This document shows positions 44,495 through 55,798 of a stretch of 64,000 bases of DNA, in pieces. Numbering within the stretch: position 1 is the stretch's first letter; every line of letters begins with the position of its first letter. Below the pieces are notes generated by a model. It saw nothing but the letters and a program-made list of their open reading frames with translations, ran no database searches and was not told where the DNA came from. Source of the stretch: Micromonospora halophytica (GTDB lineage: Bacteria; Actinomycetota; Actinomycetes; Mycobacteriales; Micromonosporaceae); NCBI RefSeq assembly GCF_900090245.1, contig NZ_FMDN01000010.1:1-64000 (forward strand). The letters are read 5' to 3'. The position numbers and the translations under genes are program-made.

Positions 44495-45453
44495 CGATCA
44501 CCAGCGGCAAGAAGAAGCAGAAGATCGACCGGCTCGCCGAGCTGGCCGCCCGGGACGACGAGCGGGGGGTGAGCCTCTGGCAGGAGGCGTTCCGCCGGCT
44601 GCGCCGCAACCCGGCGGCGATCGTCGGAGCGGTGATCCTGGCGCTCTTCGTGGTGGTGGCGGTCGTCGGCCCGTTCCTGGTGCCGTACAGCCCCACGGAC
44701 ACGATCGGCATCCGGGACGGGCTGATCAAGCCGGGGGTCATCCCCGGCATCGACGGCGACCACTGGCTCGGCCTGGACCACCAGGGCCGCGACGAGTTCA
44801 GCCGACTGGTCGTCGGAGCCCGGCAGACCCTGCTGGTCGGTGTCGTCTCCACGCTGATCGGCCTGGCCGTCGGCGCGCTGATCGGTGGCGTGGCGGGTGC
44901 CGCGGCCGGTCTCGGCGGCCGGTGGGGACGCTGGATCGACAGCACCCTGATGCGGTTCATCGACATGATGCTGGCCATGCCGAGCCTGCTGCTGGCGGTG
45001 AGCATCGCCGCCCTGCTCGGCGCGAGCCTGACCACCGTGATGATCGCGGTCGGTGTGGTCTCCGTGCCGGTCTTCGCCCGGCTGCTGCGCGGCTCGATGA
45101 TCTCCCAGGCGAACAGCGACTACGTGCTGGCCGCCACCTCGCTGGGGGTACGGAAGCCGAAGATCGCACTGACCCACGTGGTGCCGAACTCCCTCGCCCC
45201 GGTCATCGTCCAGGCCACCCTCACCCTGGCCACCGCGATCATCGAGGCCGCCGCGCTCTCCTTCCTCGGCCTCGGCAACCCGGACACCTCGGTGCCGGAG
45301 TGGGGCGTGATGCTCGCCGACGCGCAGCAGTACCTCGACATCCGGCCCGGCCTGGCGGTCTACCCGGCCCTGGGGATCATCATCACCGCCCTCGGGTTCA
45401 CCCTGCTCGGTGAGGCGATGCGCGAGGCCCTCGACCCGAAGCTGCGGAAGTAG
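44491..45453 (+). CDS. Oligopeptide ABC transporter permease, DppC-like
   Basis: A 320-residue permease. It begins with a 35-residue basic cytoplasmic tail, then six membrane helices, and contains SDYVLAATSLGVRKPKIALTH, the EAA loop that contacts the ATPase. WGVMLADAQQYLDIRPGLA near the end is a family signature. It pairs with the DppB-like protein. The start overlaps the stop of the upstream gene, and the ATPase gene starts seven bases after its stop. Confidence 0.94.
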   Translation: MTITSGKKKQKIDRLAELAARDDERGVSLWQEAFRRLRRNPAAIVGAVILALFVVVAVVGPFLVPYSPTDTIGIRDGLIKPGVIPGIDGDHWLGLDHQGRDEFSRLVVGARQTLLVGVVSTLIGLAVGALIGGVAGAAAGLGGRWGRWIDSTLMRFIDMMLAMPSLLLAVSIAALLGASLTTVMIAVGVVSVPVFARLLRGSMISQANSDYVLAATSLGVRKPKIALTHVVPNSLAPVIVQATLTLATAIIEAAALSFLGLGNPDTSVPEWGVMLADAQQYLDIRPGLAVYPALGIIITALGFTLLGEAMREALDPKLRK

Positions 45454-45459
45454 GAGACG

Positions 45460-46575
45460 ATGGCACTGCTCGAAGTGGACGACCTCTCCGTCACCTTCTC
45501 CCGCCGCGGCCAGCGGACCGTGCGCGCCGTCGACGGGGTCTCGTTCTCCGTCGACGCCGGTGAGGTGGTCGGCCTGGTCGGTGAGTCAGGCTGCGGCAAG
45601 AGCGTCACGTCGCTGGCCATCATGGGCCTGCTGCCCAAGCAGCCCGGCCTGGCCGTCGGCGGCAAGGCGGTCTTCGACGGCACCGACCTGCTCCAGCTGG
45701 ACGACCGCTCCCGCCGGGACATCCGTGGCCGCGACGTGGCGATGATCTTCCAGGACCCGCTCTCCTCGCTGAACCCGGTGATCCCGATCGGGTTGCAGGT
45801 CACCGAGGTGCTCGCCCGGCACCGGGGGATGAAGGGCGCGGCCGCCGAGAAGGAGGCGGCGGCGCTGCTGGACCGGGTCGGCATCCCCGACCCGAAGCGA
45901 CGGCTCAAGGAGTACCCGCACCAGCTCTCCGGCGGCATGCGGCAGCGGGCCCTGATCGCCATGGCGGTGGCCTGCAAGCCCCGGCTGCTGATCGCCGACG
46001 AGCCGACCACCGCGCTGGACGTGACCATCCAGGCGCAGATCCTGGAACTGCTCAAGGAACTGGTCCGCGACTCCGGCACCGCGCTCGTCATGATCACGCA
46101 CGATCTGGGCGTGGTCGCCGGCATGTGCGACACCATCAACGTCCTCTACGCCGGCCGGGTGGTGGAGACCGCCCGCCGCCGTCCGCTGTTCCGGGAGCCC
46201 CGGCACCCGTACACCGTGGGTCTGCTCGGTTCGGTGCCGCGCCTCGACGCGGGCCGGGGCGAACGGCTCAACCCGATCCCCGGTTCGGTGCGCGACGTGC
46301 TGCCCTGGCCGGACGGCTGCGCCTTCGCGCCGCGTTGCTCCCGCCGGGTCGACGAGTGCGTGGGGGAGCCGCCCCAGCTCGTGCTCACGTACGACGGGCG
46401 CGGCTACCGGTGCGTCAACCCCGCGCCGGTGCCCGGCACCGAGCCGGGCCAGGAGGTCCGGGACACGGTGCCGACGCAGGCCGCGCCGGGTTCGGTGCCG
46501 GCACAGGCCGAACCGAACGACCCGCCGACGGTGCCGGGTCTCGGCCCCGCCCCGAGCGAGGAGGAGACAGCGTGA
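45460..46575 (+). CDS. Oligopeptide ABC transporter ATP-binding protein, DppD-like
   Basis: A 371-residue ATPase. Walker [15 protein letters not shown], the signature [16 protein letters not shown], Walker [13 protein letters not shown] and the switch histidine segment [13 protein letters not shown] are intact. The C-terminal oligopeptide-transporter extension contains the four-Cys motif [12 protein letters not shown]...C. It ends with an unusual 60-residue Pro/Glu-rich tail. The next ATPase start overlaps its stop as GTGA (46572-46575). Confidence 0.95.
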   Translation: MALLEVDDLSVTFSRRGQRTVRAVDGVSFSVDAGEVVGLVGESGCGKSVTSLAIMGLLPKQPGLAVGGKAVFDGTDLLQLDDRSRRDIRGRDVAMIFQDPLSSLNPVIPIGLQVTEVLARHRGMKGAAAEKEAAALLDRVGIPDPKRRLKEYPHQLSGGMRQRALIAMAVACKPRLLIADEPTTALDVTIQAQILELLKELVRDSGTALVMITHDLGVVAGMCDTINVLYAGRVVETARRRPLFREPRHPYTVGLLGSVPRLDAGRGERLNPIPGSVRDVLPWPDGCAFAPRCSRRVDECVGEPPQLVLTYDGRGYRCVNPAPVPGTEPGQEVRDTVPTQAAPGSVPAQAEPNDPPTVPGLGPAPSEEETA

Positions 46576-47675
46576 GCGACGACGACATCCTCGTCGAGGT
46601 CCGCGACCTGAAGGTGCACTTCCCGATCAAGCGGGGCGTGATCTTCGATCGTACGGTCGGCCACGTCAAGGCGGTCGACGGCGTCGACCTGCGCATCCCG
46701 CGCGGCAAGACGTACGGCCTGGTGGGTGAGTCCGGCTGCGGCAAGTCGACGCTCGGCAGGGCGCTGCTCCAGCTCACCCCGCCCACCGACGGTCAGGTCG
46801 TGTTCGACGGCGTCGAGCTGACCACCCTGCCGGCGGGGAAGCTGCGCACCATGCGCCGTCGGATGCAGATGATCTTCCAGGATCCGATGTCGAGCCTCGA
46901 CCCCCGGCAGAACGTCGAGTCGATCCTCACCGAGGGGTTGCAGACCCACGGGATCGGAAAGGACCGCGACGACCGGCGGCGGATCATCGGGGAGACGCTG
47001 GACGCGGTGGGGCTACCCCGGTGGGCGCTCTCCCGCTACCCGCACGAGTTCTCCGGCGGTCAGCGGCAGCGCATCGGCATCGCCCGGGCGCTGGTGCTCG
47101 GCCCGGAGCTGATCGTCGCCGACGAGCCGGTCTCCGCGCTCGACGTGTCGATCCAGGCCCAGGTGGTGAACCTCCTCGACGAGCTGCAGGACAGCCTCGG
47201 CCTCACCTACCTGGTGATCGCGCACGACCTCGCCGTGGTCCGGCACATCTCCGACATGGTCGGCGTGATGTACCTCGGCGCGCTGGTCGAGGAGGCACCG
47301 AGCGACCGGTTGTACACCGAGCCGCTGCACCCGTACACCCGGGCGCTGATGTCGGCCGTCCCGGTGCCCGACCCCGACGTGGAGGACCGGCGGGAGCGCA
47401 TCCTGCTCGCCGGTGACCTGCCCTCGCCGGCCAACCCGCCGTCGGGGTGCCGGTTCCACACCCGCTGCCCGTGGGCCCAGCCCACCCGGTGTGCCGACGA
47501 GCGGCCGGTGCTGCGGGAGATCGGCGCCAGCCGGGTCGCCTGCCACTGGGCCGAGCAGATCGCCAGCGGCGAACTGCGCCCGCACAAGGTCAGCGCCGAG
47601 GTGGTCCGCCCCGAGGGTGAGGGAGAGACGCCGGGCGTCGTCTCCGCGCCCAGCGAGCCCGGCTCGTACGTCTGA
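46572..47675 (+). CDS. Oligopeptide ABC transporter ATP-binding protein, DppF-like
   Basis: A 367-residue ATPase. Walker [15 protein letters not shown], signature [15 protein letters not shown], Walker [15 protein letters not shown] and the switch [13 protein letters not shown] are present. The C-terminal extension has [15 protein letters not shown], the iron-sulfur-type Cys motif seen in Dpp/Opp ATPases. It completes the importer. Translation is coupled to DppD-like by GTGA. A strong hairpin at 47710-47746 ends the operon. Confidence 0.95.
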   Translation: MSDDDILVEVRDLKVHFPIKRGVIFDRTVGHVKAVDGVDLRIPRGKTYGLVGESGCGKSTLGRALLQLTPPTDGQVVFDGVELTTLPAGKLRTMRRRMQMIFQDPMSSLDPRQNVESILTEGLQTHGIGKDRDDRRRIIGETLDAVGLPRWALSRYPHEFSGGQRQRIGIARALVLGPELIVADEPVSALDVSIQAQVVNLLDELQDSLGLTYLVIAHDLAVVRHISDMVGVMYLGALVEEAPSDRLYTEPLHPYTRALMSAVPVPDPDVEDRRERILLAGDLPSPANPPSGCRFHTRCPWAQPTRCADERPVLREIGASRVACHWAEQIASGELRPHKVSAEVVRPEGEGETPGVVSAPSEPGSYV

Positions 47676-47709
47676 GTGACATCGCGCCTCCCGGCAGGGC
47701 CAGGCGCAG

Positions 47710-47746
47710 CCCGAGCGTGACACCCCGTGCGGGTGTCACGCTCGGG
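47710..47746 (+). terminator. Terminator of oligopeptide operon
   Basis: CCCGAGCGTGACACCC at 47710-47725 pairs exactly with its reverse complement at 47731-47746 around a five-base loop. It sits between the convergent transporter operon and the next gene. Confidence 0.85.
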
Positions 47747-47751
47747 GTGTC

Positions 47752-48216
47752 TCAGCCCTCCGGGCGGTGCAGCAGGGCGACCGCGACGGCGTGCACGGCG
47801 TCCAGCCCGGCCGGTTCGGCGAGCTCGGCGCTGCCGCCGGTCACCGCGTACCACTCGTCGGCGTCCTTGTACTGCACGGACAGTCGGACCTGGCCGTCGG
47901 CGTACGACGTCCGCAGGGTCAGCTCACCGGTGACCACGCCGACCTCGTCGGTCATCACCCCGCCGGGGCCGGCGACCAGGTCCGCGGTCAGCTCGCGGGG
48001 TGACCCGGCGCCACCGGCGTCGGCGTTCATCCCGGCGCCGGGGACTTCGGCGGAGCCGGCCGGGCGTCCGTCGGCGGTCATCCCGGCGGTGGTGGCGCCG
48101 GGCGCAGGCGTGGGCTCGCCGCTGTCGGTGGCCGCAGCCGCGTCGTCCCCGGTCGCGTCCGGCACCGCTTCGGGCGCGGGTGTGCCCCCCGCCCCGGTCA
48201 CGGCTTGTTCGCCCAT
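47752..48216 (-). CDS. Hypothetical protein, low-complexity N-terminus
   Basis: A 154-residue protein starting MGEQAVTGAGG. The first 90 residues are Ala/Gly/Thr/Pro-rich and look disordered. The last 60 residues, starting near GVVTGELTLRTSYADGQ, form a plausible alpha-beta domain ending in LLHRPEG. The family is not recognised. The ATG 48216 has GGAGGGG on the minus strand. Its start overlaps the upstream HNH gene's end by 19 bases, so the two are probably cotranscribed. Confidence 0.62.
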   Translation of the reverse strand: MGEQAVTGAGGTPAPEAVPDATGDDAAAATDSGEPTPAPGATTAGMTADGRPAGSAEVPGAGMNADAGGAGSPRELTADLVAGPGGVMTDEVGVVTGELTLRTSYADGQVRLSVQYKDADEWYAVTGGSAELAEPAGLDAVHAVAVALLHRPEG

Positions 48217-48857
48217 GTGCACCCCTCCAACATGTCGCTGAGGGCGGCCTTCTCGGCACTGGTCACCGTCAGCCGCCAATGGTGTTTGACCGTCACCCAG
48301 TCCGCGGCGTACCTGCACCAGTACGACCGGTTCGCCGGTTTCCACTGCGACGGGTCCTGGTCACCCTTTGCCCGGTTGGACGAGGCGGAAACCGCGATGA
48401 GCTGCGGTCGGGTCAGGTCGTTGGCGAAGTCCCCGCGCTTCGCGTCGTCCCACTCGGCGGCCCCGGAACGCCACGCGTTGGCCAGCGGCACCATGTGGTC
48501 GACGTCCACGTCGGAGGGATCGGTGAAGGTCCGCCCGTCGTAGACGCTCTCCCAGTGCCCCGCCACCACGTTGCAGCCGGAGAGCCGGATGTCCTCACCG
48601 TCGCGCTTGAGGACGCTGTCCCGGACGTCGCAGTTCTTGCCGGTGTCCCGCCAGTGCGGGAAACGGGCGCGGCTGTAGCCGCGCATCGAGCCGGCCTTCG
48701 CCACGGGCAGCTCGGCGAGCTGCTCACCGACGTTGCCGGCGTTGCTGGGCGGCGCCTCCGGCTCGTCGACCACGACCTCGCACCCGGCCACACCGAGGGC
48801 GAGGACGGTGGCGAGCGCGGCCGCCACCGTCGCACGAGCTTCTGATCTGGTACGCAC
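48198..48857 (-). CDS. HNH endonuclease family lipoprotein (DUF1524 type)
   Basis: A 219-residue exported protein. A lipobox, LGVAGC, lies near residue 27, so it is probably membrane-anchored outside the cell. The nuclease core shows DVDHMVPLANAWRSGAAEW, with the HNH-type histidine, and NRAKGDQDPSQWKP with the metal-site Asn region, as in DUF1524 secreted nucleases. It may degrade external DNA or RNA for nutrients. GTG 48857 is chosen for GGAGAGG eight bases upstream; a second GTG lies nine bases before it. Confidence 0.86.
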   Translation of the reverse strand: MRTRSEARATVAAALATVLALGVAGCEVVVDEPEAPPSNAGNVGEQLAELPVAKAGSMRGYSRARFPHWRDTGKNCDVRDSVLKRDGEDIRLSGCNVVAGHWESVYDGRTFTDPSDVDVDHMVPLANAWRSGAAEWDDAKRGDFANDLTRPQLIAVSASSNRAKGDQDPSQWKPANRSYWCRYAADWVTVKHHWRLTVTSAEKAALSDMLEGCTWANKP

Positions 48858-48965
48858 AGACGACACCTCTCCAGCTTGCGGGCTCCCGGCGATCCCGCAC
48901 AGTACCCGGGCACGGTTTCGGCGTTTCGTGGAATCTCCCACCGGGCGCGGGGAGTATTGGTACCC

Positions 48966-50453
48966 GTGACTGCACCCGCTCACGCGCTCAGGATGGGCAC
49001 CGGAGCCGGCCGGGGAACTCTGCTGGCGGCGATCCTCGCGTCCGGGATGGTCTTCCTGGACAGCACCGTGGTGAACGTGGCGCTGCCCCGACTCGGCGCC
49101 GACCTCGGCGCGACCGTCGCCGGCCTCCAGTGGACGATCAACGGCTACCTGTTGACCCTGGCCGCGTTCGTCCTGCTCGGCGGCGCGCTCGGGGACCGTT
49201 TCGGCCGGCGACGGGTCTTCCTGCTCGGCGTCGTCTGGTTCGCCGCCGCTTCCGTCCTGTGCGGTCTGGCGCAGGACACCGGCTGGCTGGTCGCCGCCCG
49301 GTTCCTCCAGGGCGCCGGCGGTGCGCTGCTCACCCCCGGCTCGCTCGCCGTGCTCCAGGCCAGTTTCCATCCCGACGACCGGGGACGGGCGATCGGCGCC
49401 TGGTCCGGCCTGTCCGGCGTGGCCACCGCGCTCGGCCCGTTCCTCGGCGGCTGGCTGATCGACGCGCTCTCCTGGCGGTGGATCTTCTTCATCAACGTGC
49501 CGTTCGCGGTCGGCGTGATCCTCGCCGCCCTGCGCTGGGTGCCGGAGAGCCGGGACGAGGACGGCACGCGGGCCGGGGGGACGAGCCGCCGCTTCGATGT
49601 GGCCGGCGCGCTGCTCGGCGCGCTCGGCCTGGCCGGGATCACGTACGCGCTGATCGACGCCCCGGCGCGCGGCCTCGGCTCGCTCCCGGTGCTGGCGGCC
49701 GCGCTGGTCGGCGTCCTCGCGGCGGTGGCCTTCGTGCTGGTGGAACGCCGCCGGGGCGAGACCGCGATGCTGCCGCTCGGCCTCTTCACCAGCCGGCTCT
49801 TCTCGGTGCTCAACATGTTCACCGTGGCGGTCTACGCCGCGCTCGGCGGGTTCACCTTCTTTCTCGCCGTGTACCTCCAGAACGTCGTCGGCTGGTCGGC
49901 GCTGGAGACCGGGCTGGCCACCGTCCCGCTGACCGTGCTGCTGCTGGTCGGCTCGGCCCGGGCCGGGGCGCTCGCGACCCGGATCGGTCCCCGGCTGCCG
50001 CTGACCGTCGGCCCGGTGCTCGCCGCCGCCGGACTGCTGCTGCTGCGCCGGGTCGACCGGGGCGCGTCGTACTGGGCGGACGTGCTGCCGGGGGTGACCC
50101 TCTTCGGCATCGGGCTGACCCTGGTGGTGGCGCCGCTGACCGCGTCGGTGCTGGCCGCCGTGGCCGACCGGTTCGCCGGGGTGGCGAGCGGCTTCAACAA
50201 CGCCGCCTCCCGGGTCGGCAACCTGCTGGCGGTGGCCGCGCTGCCGCTGCTCGTCGGCCTCTCCGGCGGCGGGTACGAACAGCGCGACGAGTTGACCGCC
50301 GCGTACCGGGGCGCGCTCGCCTGGTGCGCCGGGCTGCTGCTGGCCGGGGCGCTCACGGCCGGCCTGTTCGTACGCCGGCCGCCCCGGCCGGCGCCACCGT
50401 CTCAGCCCTGCCCCTCGCTGCCCGCGTCGACCCCGCCGGACGCGCCAGGGTGA
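48966..50453 (+). CDS. MFS drug-export-like transporter (DHA2 family)
   Basis: A 495-residue membrane protein with about 14 helices. It starts with LAAILASGMVFLDSTVVNVALP, the first-helix signature of EmrB/QacA-type DHA2 exporters, and contains GDRFGRRRVFLLGVVWF (motif A) and LGPFLGGWLIDALSWRWIFF (motif C). It probably exports drugs or metabolites by proton antiport. The GTG start has GGGGAG about 11 bases upstream, a poor spacing. It is divergent from the HNH lipoprotein gene. Confidence 0.9.
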   Translation: MTAPAHALRMGTGAGRGTLLAAILASGMVFLDSTVVNVALPRLGADLGATVAGLQWTINGYLLTLAAFVLLGGALGDRFGRRRVFLLGVVWFAAASVLCGLAQDTGWLVAARFLQGAGGALLTPGSLAVLQASFHPDDRGRAIGAWSGLSGVATALGPFLGGWLIDALSWRWIFFINVPFAVGVILAALRWVPESRDEDGTRAGGTSRRFDVAGALLGALGLAGITYALIDAPARGLGSLPVLAAALVGVLAAVAFVLVERRRGETAMLPLGLFTSRLFSVLNMFTVAVYAALGGFTFFLAVYLQNVVGWSALETGLATVPLTVLLLVGSARAGALATRIGPRLPLTVGPVLAAAGLLLLRRVDRGASYWADVLPGVTLFGIGLTLVVAPLTASVLAAVADRFAGVASGFNNAASRVGNLLAVAALPLLVGLSGGGYEQRDELTAAYRGALAWCAGLLLAGALTAGLFVRRPPRPAPPSQPCPSLPASTPPDAPG

Positions 50454-50472
50454 CCAGACCGTCGTCGAGGTC

Positions 50473-50697
50473 GTGGCGGGCCCCGACGATCAGCAGCCGG
50501 CCCCGGTCCTCCCGGCGAGCGGCGACGGTCGACTCCGGGTCGGCGACGTGGCGGTGTCGCGAGCGGACGGACACAGTCATGCCGGCGACATGGAGTGGAT
50601 CGAGCGACCGGCCGAGCCGGCACCCTCGCCCCGCCCGACGGGTCGGACGCGCCACGGGCCCGACGAGGTGGCCTTCGGCGGGATCATCCCGGCCTGA
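50473..50697 (+). CDS. Small hypothetical protein downstream of MFS gene
   Basis: A 74-residue reading frame, starting GTG 20 bases after the MFS stop, with a Pro/Asp/Arg-rich product ending EVAFGGIIPA. A minus-strand frame overlaps it, and codon positions do not clearly decide between them. The plus frame is preferred because it ends just before the hairpin at 50699-50743 and does not overlap the MFS gene. Function is unknown. Confidence 0.42.
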   Translation: MAGPDDQQPAPVLPASGDGRLRVGDVAVSRADGHSHAGDMEWIERPAEPAPSPRPTGRTRHGPDEVAFGGIIPA

Positions 50698-50698
50698 G

Positions 50699-50743
50699 CG
50701 GTCACGAGGGGCCCCACCGGTGCGGCGGGGCCCCTCGTGACCG
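50699..50743. terminator. Terminator between MFS side and leuA
   Basis: A 17-bp stem (50699-50715 with 50727-50743) encloses an 11-base loop and is followed by TTTCC. It lies between two convergent transcription units and could serve both. Confidence 0.82.
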
Positions 50744-50749
50744 TTTCCG

Positions 50750-52642
<1,893 letters not shown>

Positions 52643-52658
<16 letters not shown>

Positions 52659-52687
52659 CGACCAAGGAGGAGGTACGCCCGCCACAT
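52643..52687 (-). CDS. leuA leader peptide MWRAYLLLGRRDEA
   Basis: A 14-codon ORF, ATG 52687 to TGA 52643, with three consecutive Leu codons (CTC CTC CTT) at residues 6-8. A strong hairpin overlaps it. It lies about 140 bases before leuA on the same strand and is the expected design of a leucine attenuator. It is too short to appear as a normal gene. Confidence 0.78.
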
Positions 52688-52789
52688 GACAGGGTCACCC
52701 TACGTGGTGAGACTGGGGGTGGGAAGGCAGGTCCGGACTATGGGACCGGAGTCACCGTCGCGGCTGCGGCCAGGAGCGTGCAGTTTCCA

Positions 52790-52836
52790 GGATCGGGTGG
52801 CATCGGCACGGGCCGGAGGCCACTACATCCAGGATC
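52790..52836. repeat. Palindromic intergenic element, copy 1
   Basis: Left arm GGATCGGGTGGC (52790-52801), 17-base gap, right arm GCCACTACATCC (52819-52830) followed by AGGATC. The same layout occurs at 62765-62810. It lies between the nitroreductase stop and the leuA leader. Confidence 0.55.
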
Positions 52837-52876
52837 GAGCGCACCGCCCCACCCGGCGGCGGTGGGCCCTGCGCAG

Positions 52877-53407
52877 TCAGCGCAGCAGCAGGGCGGGCAC
52901 CGGCTGGCGGCGGCGCAGCGCCGTCTCCCGCCGGCGCAGCTGCTCGGGGAGGGCGAACGGGTCGCCGAGCCGGCCGATGGCGGTGACCACCAGGGGGCGT
53001 ACCTCCGGCGGCAGGTCGAGGTCGGCGCAGAGCGCGGCCCGGTCGAAGCCGGTGAGCTGGTGCGCGTGCAGTCCCAGCGCGGTGGCCTGGACGGTCAGGT
53101 GGGCCATCGCCTGACCCAGGTCGTACCCGGTCCGCTCCGGGTCGCCGCCGGTGTGCGCGCCGAGCACCAGGGCGCAGGCGTGTCGGGCCCAGCGTTGGTC
53201 GTGGTCGGGAAGGCTGACCAGGAGCCGCTTCCAGGTCTCGTCGTGGCGGTGACCGAGGGCGAACCGCCAGGGCTGGGCGTTGCCCGCCGACGGCGCCCAG
53301 CGGGCGGCCTCCAGCAGCGAGGCCGCCTCGTCGCCGGTGAGCTCGGCGTCCGGGTCGAAGGCGCGGGGACTCCAGCGGAACGCGAGCAGCGGGGTGAGAT
53401 CGACCAT
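52877..53407 (-). CDS. Nitroreductase family protein
   Basis: A 176-residue flavoprotein with the FMN-binding opening FRWSPRAFDPDAELTGDE and the segment RWAPSAGNAQPWRFALGHR, which is the nitroreductase signature. The later helix containing MAHLTVQATALGLHAHQLTGF is also typical. It reduces quinones, nitro compounds or similar electron acceptors with NAD(P)H. The ATG 53407 has only a weak ribosome site. The protein is short, near the lower end of the family. Confidence 0.86.
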   Translation of the reverse strand: MVDLTPLLAFRWSPRAFDPDAELTGDEAASLLEAARWAPSAGNAQPWRFALGHRHDETWKRLLVSLPDHDQRWARHACALVLGAHTGGDPERTGYDLGQAMAHLTVQATALGLHAHQLTGFDRAALCADLDLPPEVRPLVVTAIGRLGDPFALPEQLRRRETALRRRQPVPALLLR

Positions 53408-53490
53408 GCGTAGAGCGTCCCGTATAGGCGTTTTGATCTCCGAGGCGGGCCGGTCAAATGTGGGCAAGAGCACCCGTAACGCCACGCGGG

Positions 53491-54276
53491 TCAGGGCGTT
53501 CCCGCGCTCGGGCTCTCCTCGACGGTCGGCGCGTCCGGGCCGATCGGCTCGGCGGCCACCACCGGGCCGGCCAGCGCGACCGTGGCCGGCCCGGGGCCGG
53601 GCGCCCCGGCCAGGGTGAGGGTGCCCAGCGCCGCCCGGACGTGGGTGGGTGTCCCGTCCGCCTCGTAGCAGTAGATGCCGACGTCCAGGGGCGGGTGGAG
53701 CGAGGCGGAGGTGGTCTCGACGGCGTAGCAGCGCCCGGCCACGCCGGCGGGCGGGGTGGCGGGGGAGACCGCCAGCGGGGTCCGCCGGTCGGTGAGCACC
53801 TCCAGCCAGTCCGTGAACGGGTGCTGCACGCGGGGGTCCAGCCGGCGTGGCACGACGTCGTCCCGGTCGCCGAGGCGTACGCAGCTCGCGCCCTCCGGGC
53901 GGCCGACCGACGGCAGGCCGCACTGGAAGAGCCCGTCGGCGGTGGCCGCGAGCGAGACGTCGGCCATGCCGCCGAGCGCGCCGCCCGGGACGTCGACCCG
54001 CCAGGTGCCGTCCTCGGCGCGGACCACGGTGACGTCCCGGGCCGGGCCGTCGGTGCCGGTGAGGGTGTAGCGGGCGGTGAGGTGGCGGTCCCGTGCCGCC
54101 GCCGCCAGCGCCGCCAGCTCGTCCCGGGCCGCGTCGGCCCCGGCGGGCGCGGGATCGGCCGCTGCGCTGGTGGCCGGCACGACCGGCGGGTCGGCGGTGC
54201 AGGCCGCGAGGAGGGCCGCGAGGAGCAGGGTCAGCGCGCCGGTCAACCGTCGCGGCGCGCGTAGCTGGGCATGCAC
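53491..54276 (-). CDS. Lipoprotein of unknown function
   Basis: A 261-residue lipoprotein with lipobox LLAAC near residue 26. A long helical Ala-rich stretch (about residues 40-65) is followed by an extracytoplasmic domain that contains a few Cys ([26 protein letters not shown]) and ends in a Pro/Glu-rich tail. No family is recognised; it resembles the LolA/LppX-like lipoproteins only loosely by layout. The ATG 54276 is well placed. It is divergent from lysC with a 251-base gap. Confidence 0.68.
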   Translation of the reverse strand: MHAQLRAPRRLTGALTLLLAALLAACTADPPVVPATSAAADPAPAGADAARDELAALAAAARDRHLTARYTLTGTDGPARDVTVVRAEDGTWRVDVPGGALGGMADVSLAATADGLFQCGLPSVGRPEGASCVRLGDRDDVVPRRLDPRVQHPFTDWLEVLTDRRTPLAVSPATPPAGVAGRCYAVETTSASLHPPLDVGIYCYEADGTPTHVRAALGTLTLAGAPGPGPATVALAGPVVAAEPIGPDAPTVEESPSAGTP

Positions 54277-54458
54277 CGGGTCATTCTGCGCCGCGTTCGC
54301 GCCGCGTGCGGACCCGTGCGGCCCGCGCGGCGTGCCGGCGTGTCGCCCGCCACCGACAACGGCCGGAACCGCAGGTCCGGCCGGTCCGGGTCGCCGGATG
54401 GTGGGATCACCCGACCCGGCCTCGCGTACCGCCCGATACCCTGGGAAGGTCTGACGCG

Positions 54459-54486
54459 CGCCGCCGGAGGAGAGAAACCGGCGGCG
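54459..54486 (+). promoter_or_regulatory. lysC leader hairpin
   Basis: CGCCGCCGG at 54459-54467 pairs exactly with CCGGCGGCG at 54478-54486, with a ten-base loop of AGGAGAGAAA. A TACCCT-like -10 lies at about 54436-54441, which would place this hairpin in the transcript leader of lysC. Confidence 0.4.
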
Positions 54487-54527
54487 TCGGCACGCTCAGG
54501 GTCGTCGCCGGGAGGGAGTGCACCGTC

Positions 54528-55793
54528 GTGGCACTCGTGGTGCAGAAGTACGGCGGGTCCTCCGTCGCCAACGCCGAGCGCATCAAGCGGGTCGCCGAGC
54601 GCATCGTGGCCGCCCGCAAGGCGGGCGACGACGTCGTGGTGGTGGTCTCCGCCATGGGCGACACCACCGACGAGCTGCTCGACCTGGCCAACCAGGTCAG
54701 TCCGCTGCCGCCGGGTCGCGAGCTGGACATGCTGCTCACCGCCGGGGAGCGGATCTCCATGGCGCTGCTCGCCATGGCCATCCACAACCTGGGGTACGAA
54801 GCCCGCTCGTTCACCGGCTCCCAGGCCGGCGTGATCACCACCTCGGTGCACGGCAGGGCGCGGATCATCGACGTCACCCCGGGGCGGCTCAAGGGCGCGC
54901 TCGACGAGGGCGCGGTGGTGATCGTCGCCGGCTTCCAGGGCGTCTCGCAGGACACCAAGGACGTCACCACGCTGGGGCGGGGCGGCTCGGACACCACCGC
55001 CGTGGCGCTCGCCGCCGCGCTGTACGCCGACGTCTGCGAGATCTACACGGACGTGGACGGCATCTTCAGCGCCGACCCGCGGATCGTGCCGAACGCGCGG
55101 CACATCAAGCAGATCACCTACGAGGAGATGCTGGAGCTGGCCGCCTGCGGCGCCAAGGTGCTGCACCTGCGCAGCGTGGAGTACGCGCGGCGCGCGGGGT
55201 TGCCGATCCACGTCCGTTCGTCATACTCGACCAACACCGGCACCATGGTCACCGGATCGATGGAGGACCTTCCCGTGGAACAGGCGCTGATCACCGGGGT
55301 CGCCCACGACCGCAGCGAAGCCAAGATCACGATCGTCGGCGTGCCGGACGAGCCGGGCGCAGCCGCGCGGATCTTCGACACCGTGGCCGGTGCCGAGATC
55401 AACATCGACATGATCGTGCAGAACGTCTCCACCGAGGGCACCGGCCGGACGGACATCTCGTTCACGCTGCCCAAGGCTGACGGCCCCACCGCGATGGCCG
55501 CGCTCAGCAAGATCCAGGAGGCGGTCAAGTTCAAGGGCCTGCTCTACGACGACCACGTGGGCAAGGTGTCGCTGATCGGCGCCGGCATGCGGTCGCACCC
55601 GGGTGTCGCGGCCGGCTTCTTCGCCGCGCTCGGCGCCGCCGGCGTCAACATCGAGATGATCTCCACCTCGGAGATCCGGGTCTCGGTGGTCTGCCGGGAC
55701 ACCGACCTCGACAAGGCCGTCCGCGCCATCCACGACGCGTTCGAGCTGGGCGGGGACGCCGAGGCCGTGGTCTACGCGGGGACGGGACGGTAG
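54528..55793 (+). CDS. lysC: Aspartate kinase, alpha subunit (lysC)
   Basis: A 421-residue enzyme. The catalytic domain starts [20 protein letters not shown] and contains [16 protein letters not shown] and [11 protein letters not shown]. Two ACT domains follow, including [19 protein letters not shown] and the Thr/Lys-binding region near [12 protein letters not shown]. It phosphorylates aspartate to start the synthesis of lysine, threonine and methionine and of diaminopimelate. GTG 54528 has GGAGGGAG upstream. An internal start makes a beta subunit, and asd follows after five bases. Confidence 0.95.
   Translation: MALVVQKYGGSSVANAERIKRVAERIVAARKAGDDVVVVVSAMGDTTDELLDLANQVSPLPPGRELDMLLTAGERISMALLAMAIHNLGYEARSFTGSQAGVITTSVHGRARIIDVTPGRLKGALDEGAVVIVAGFQGVSQDTKDVTTLGRGGSDTTAVALAAALYADVCEIYTDVDGIFSADPRIVPNARHIKQITYEEMLELAACGAKVLHLRSVEYARRAGLPIHVRSSYSTNTGTMVTGSMEDLPVEQALITGVAHDRSEAKITIVGVPDEPGAAARIFDTVAGAEINIDMIVQNVSTEGTGRTDISFTLPKADGPTAMAALSKIQEAVKFKGLLYDDHVGKVSLIGAGMRSHPGVAAGFFAALGAAGVNIEMISTSEIRVSVVCRDTDLDKAVRAIHDAFELGGDAEAVVYAGTGR
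55275..55793 (+). CDS. Aspartate kinase beta subunit (internal start)
   Basis: An in-frame GTG at 55275 (codon 250) has GGAGGA seven bases upstream and would make a 172-residue protein containing only the ACT domains. From established work, Corynebacterium glutamicum lysC makes a 172-residue beta subunit from a GTG start at the equivalent place. The alpha2-beta2 enzyme is the known form there, and it is likely here. Coupling is inferred from sequence only. Confidence 0.75.
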   Translation: MEQALITGVAHDRSEAKITIVGVPDEPGAAARIFDTVAGAEINIDMIVQNVSTEGTGRTDISFTLPKADGPTAMAALSKIQEAVKFKGLLYDDHVGKVSLIGAGMRSHPGVAAGFFAALGAAGVNIEMISTSEIRVSVVCRDTDLDKAVRAIHDAFELGGDAEAVVYAGTGR

Positions 55794-55798
55794 CACCG

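Noticed and set aside
50353..50655. Minus-strand 100-residue frame opposite the small ORF after the MFS gene
   Set aside because: It overlaps the MFS coding end by about 100 bases and has no ribosome site. Codon position bias is not decisive, so the plus frame is listed with low confidence instead.
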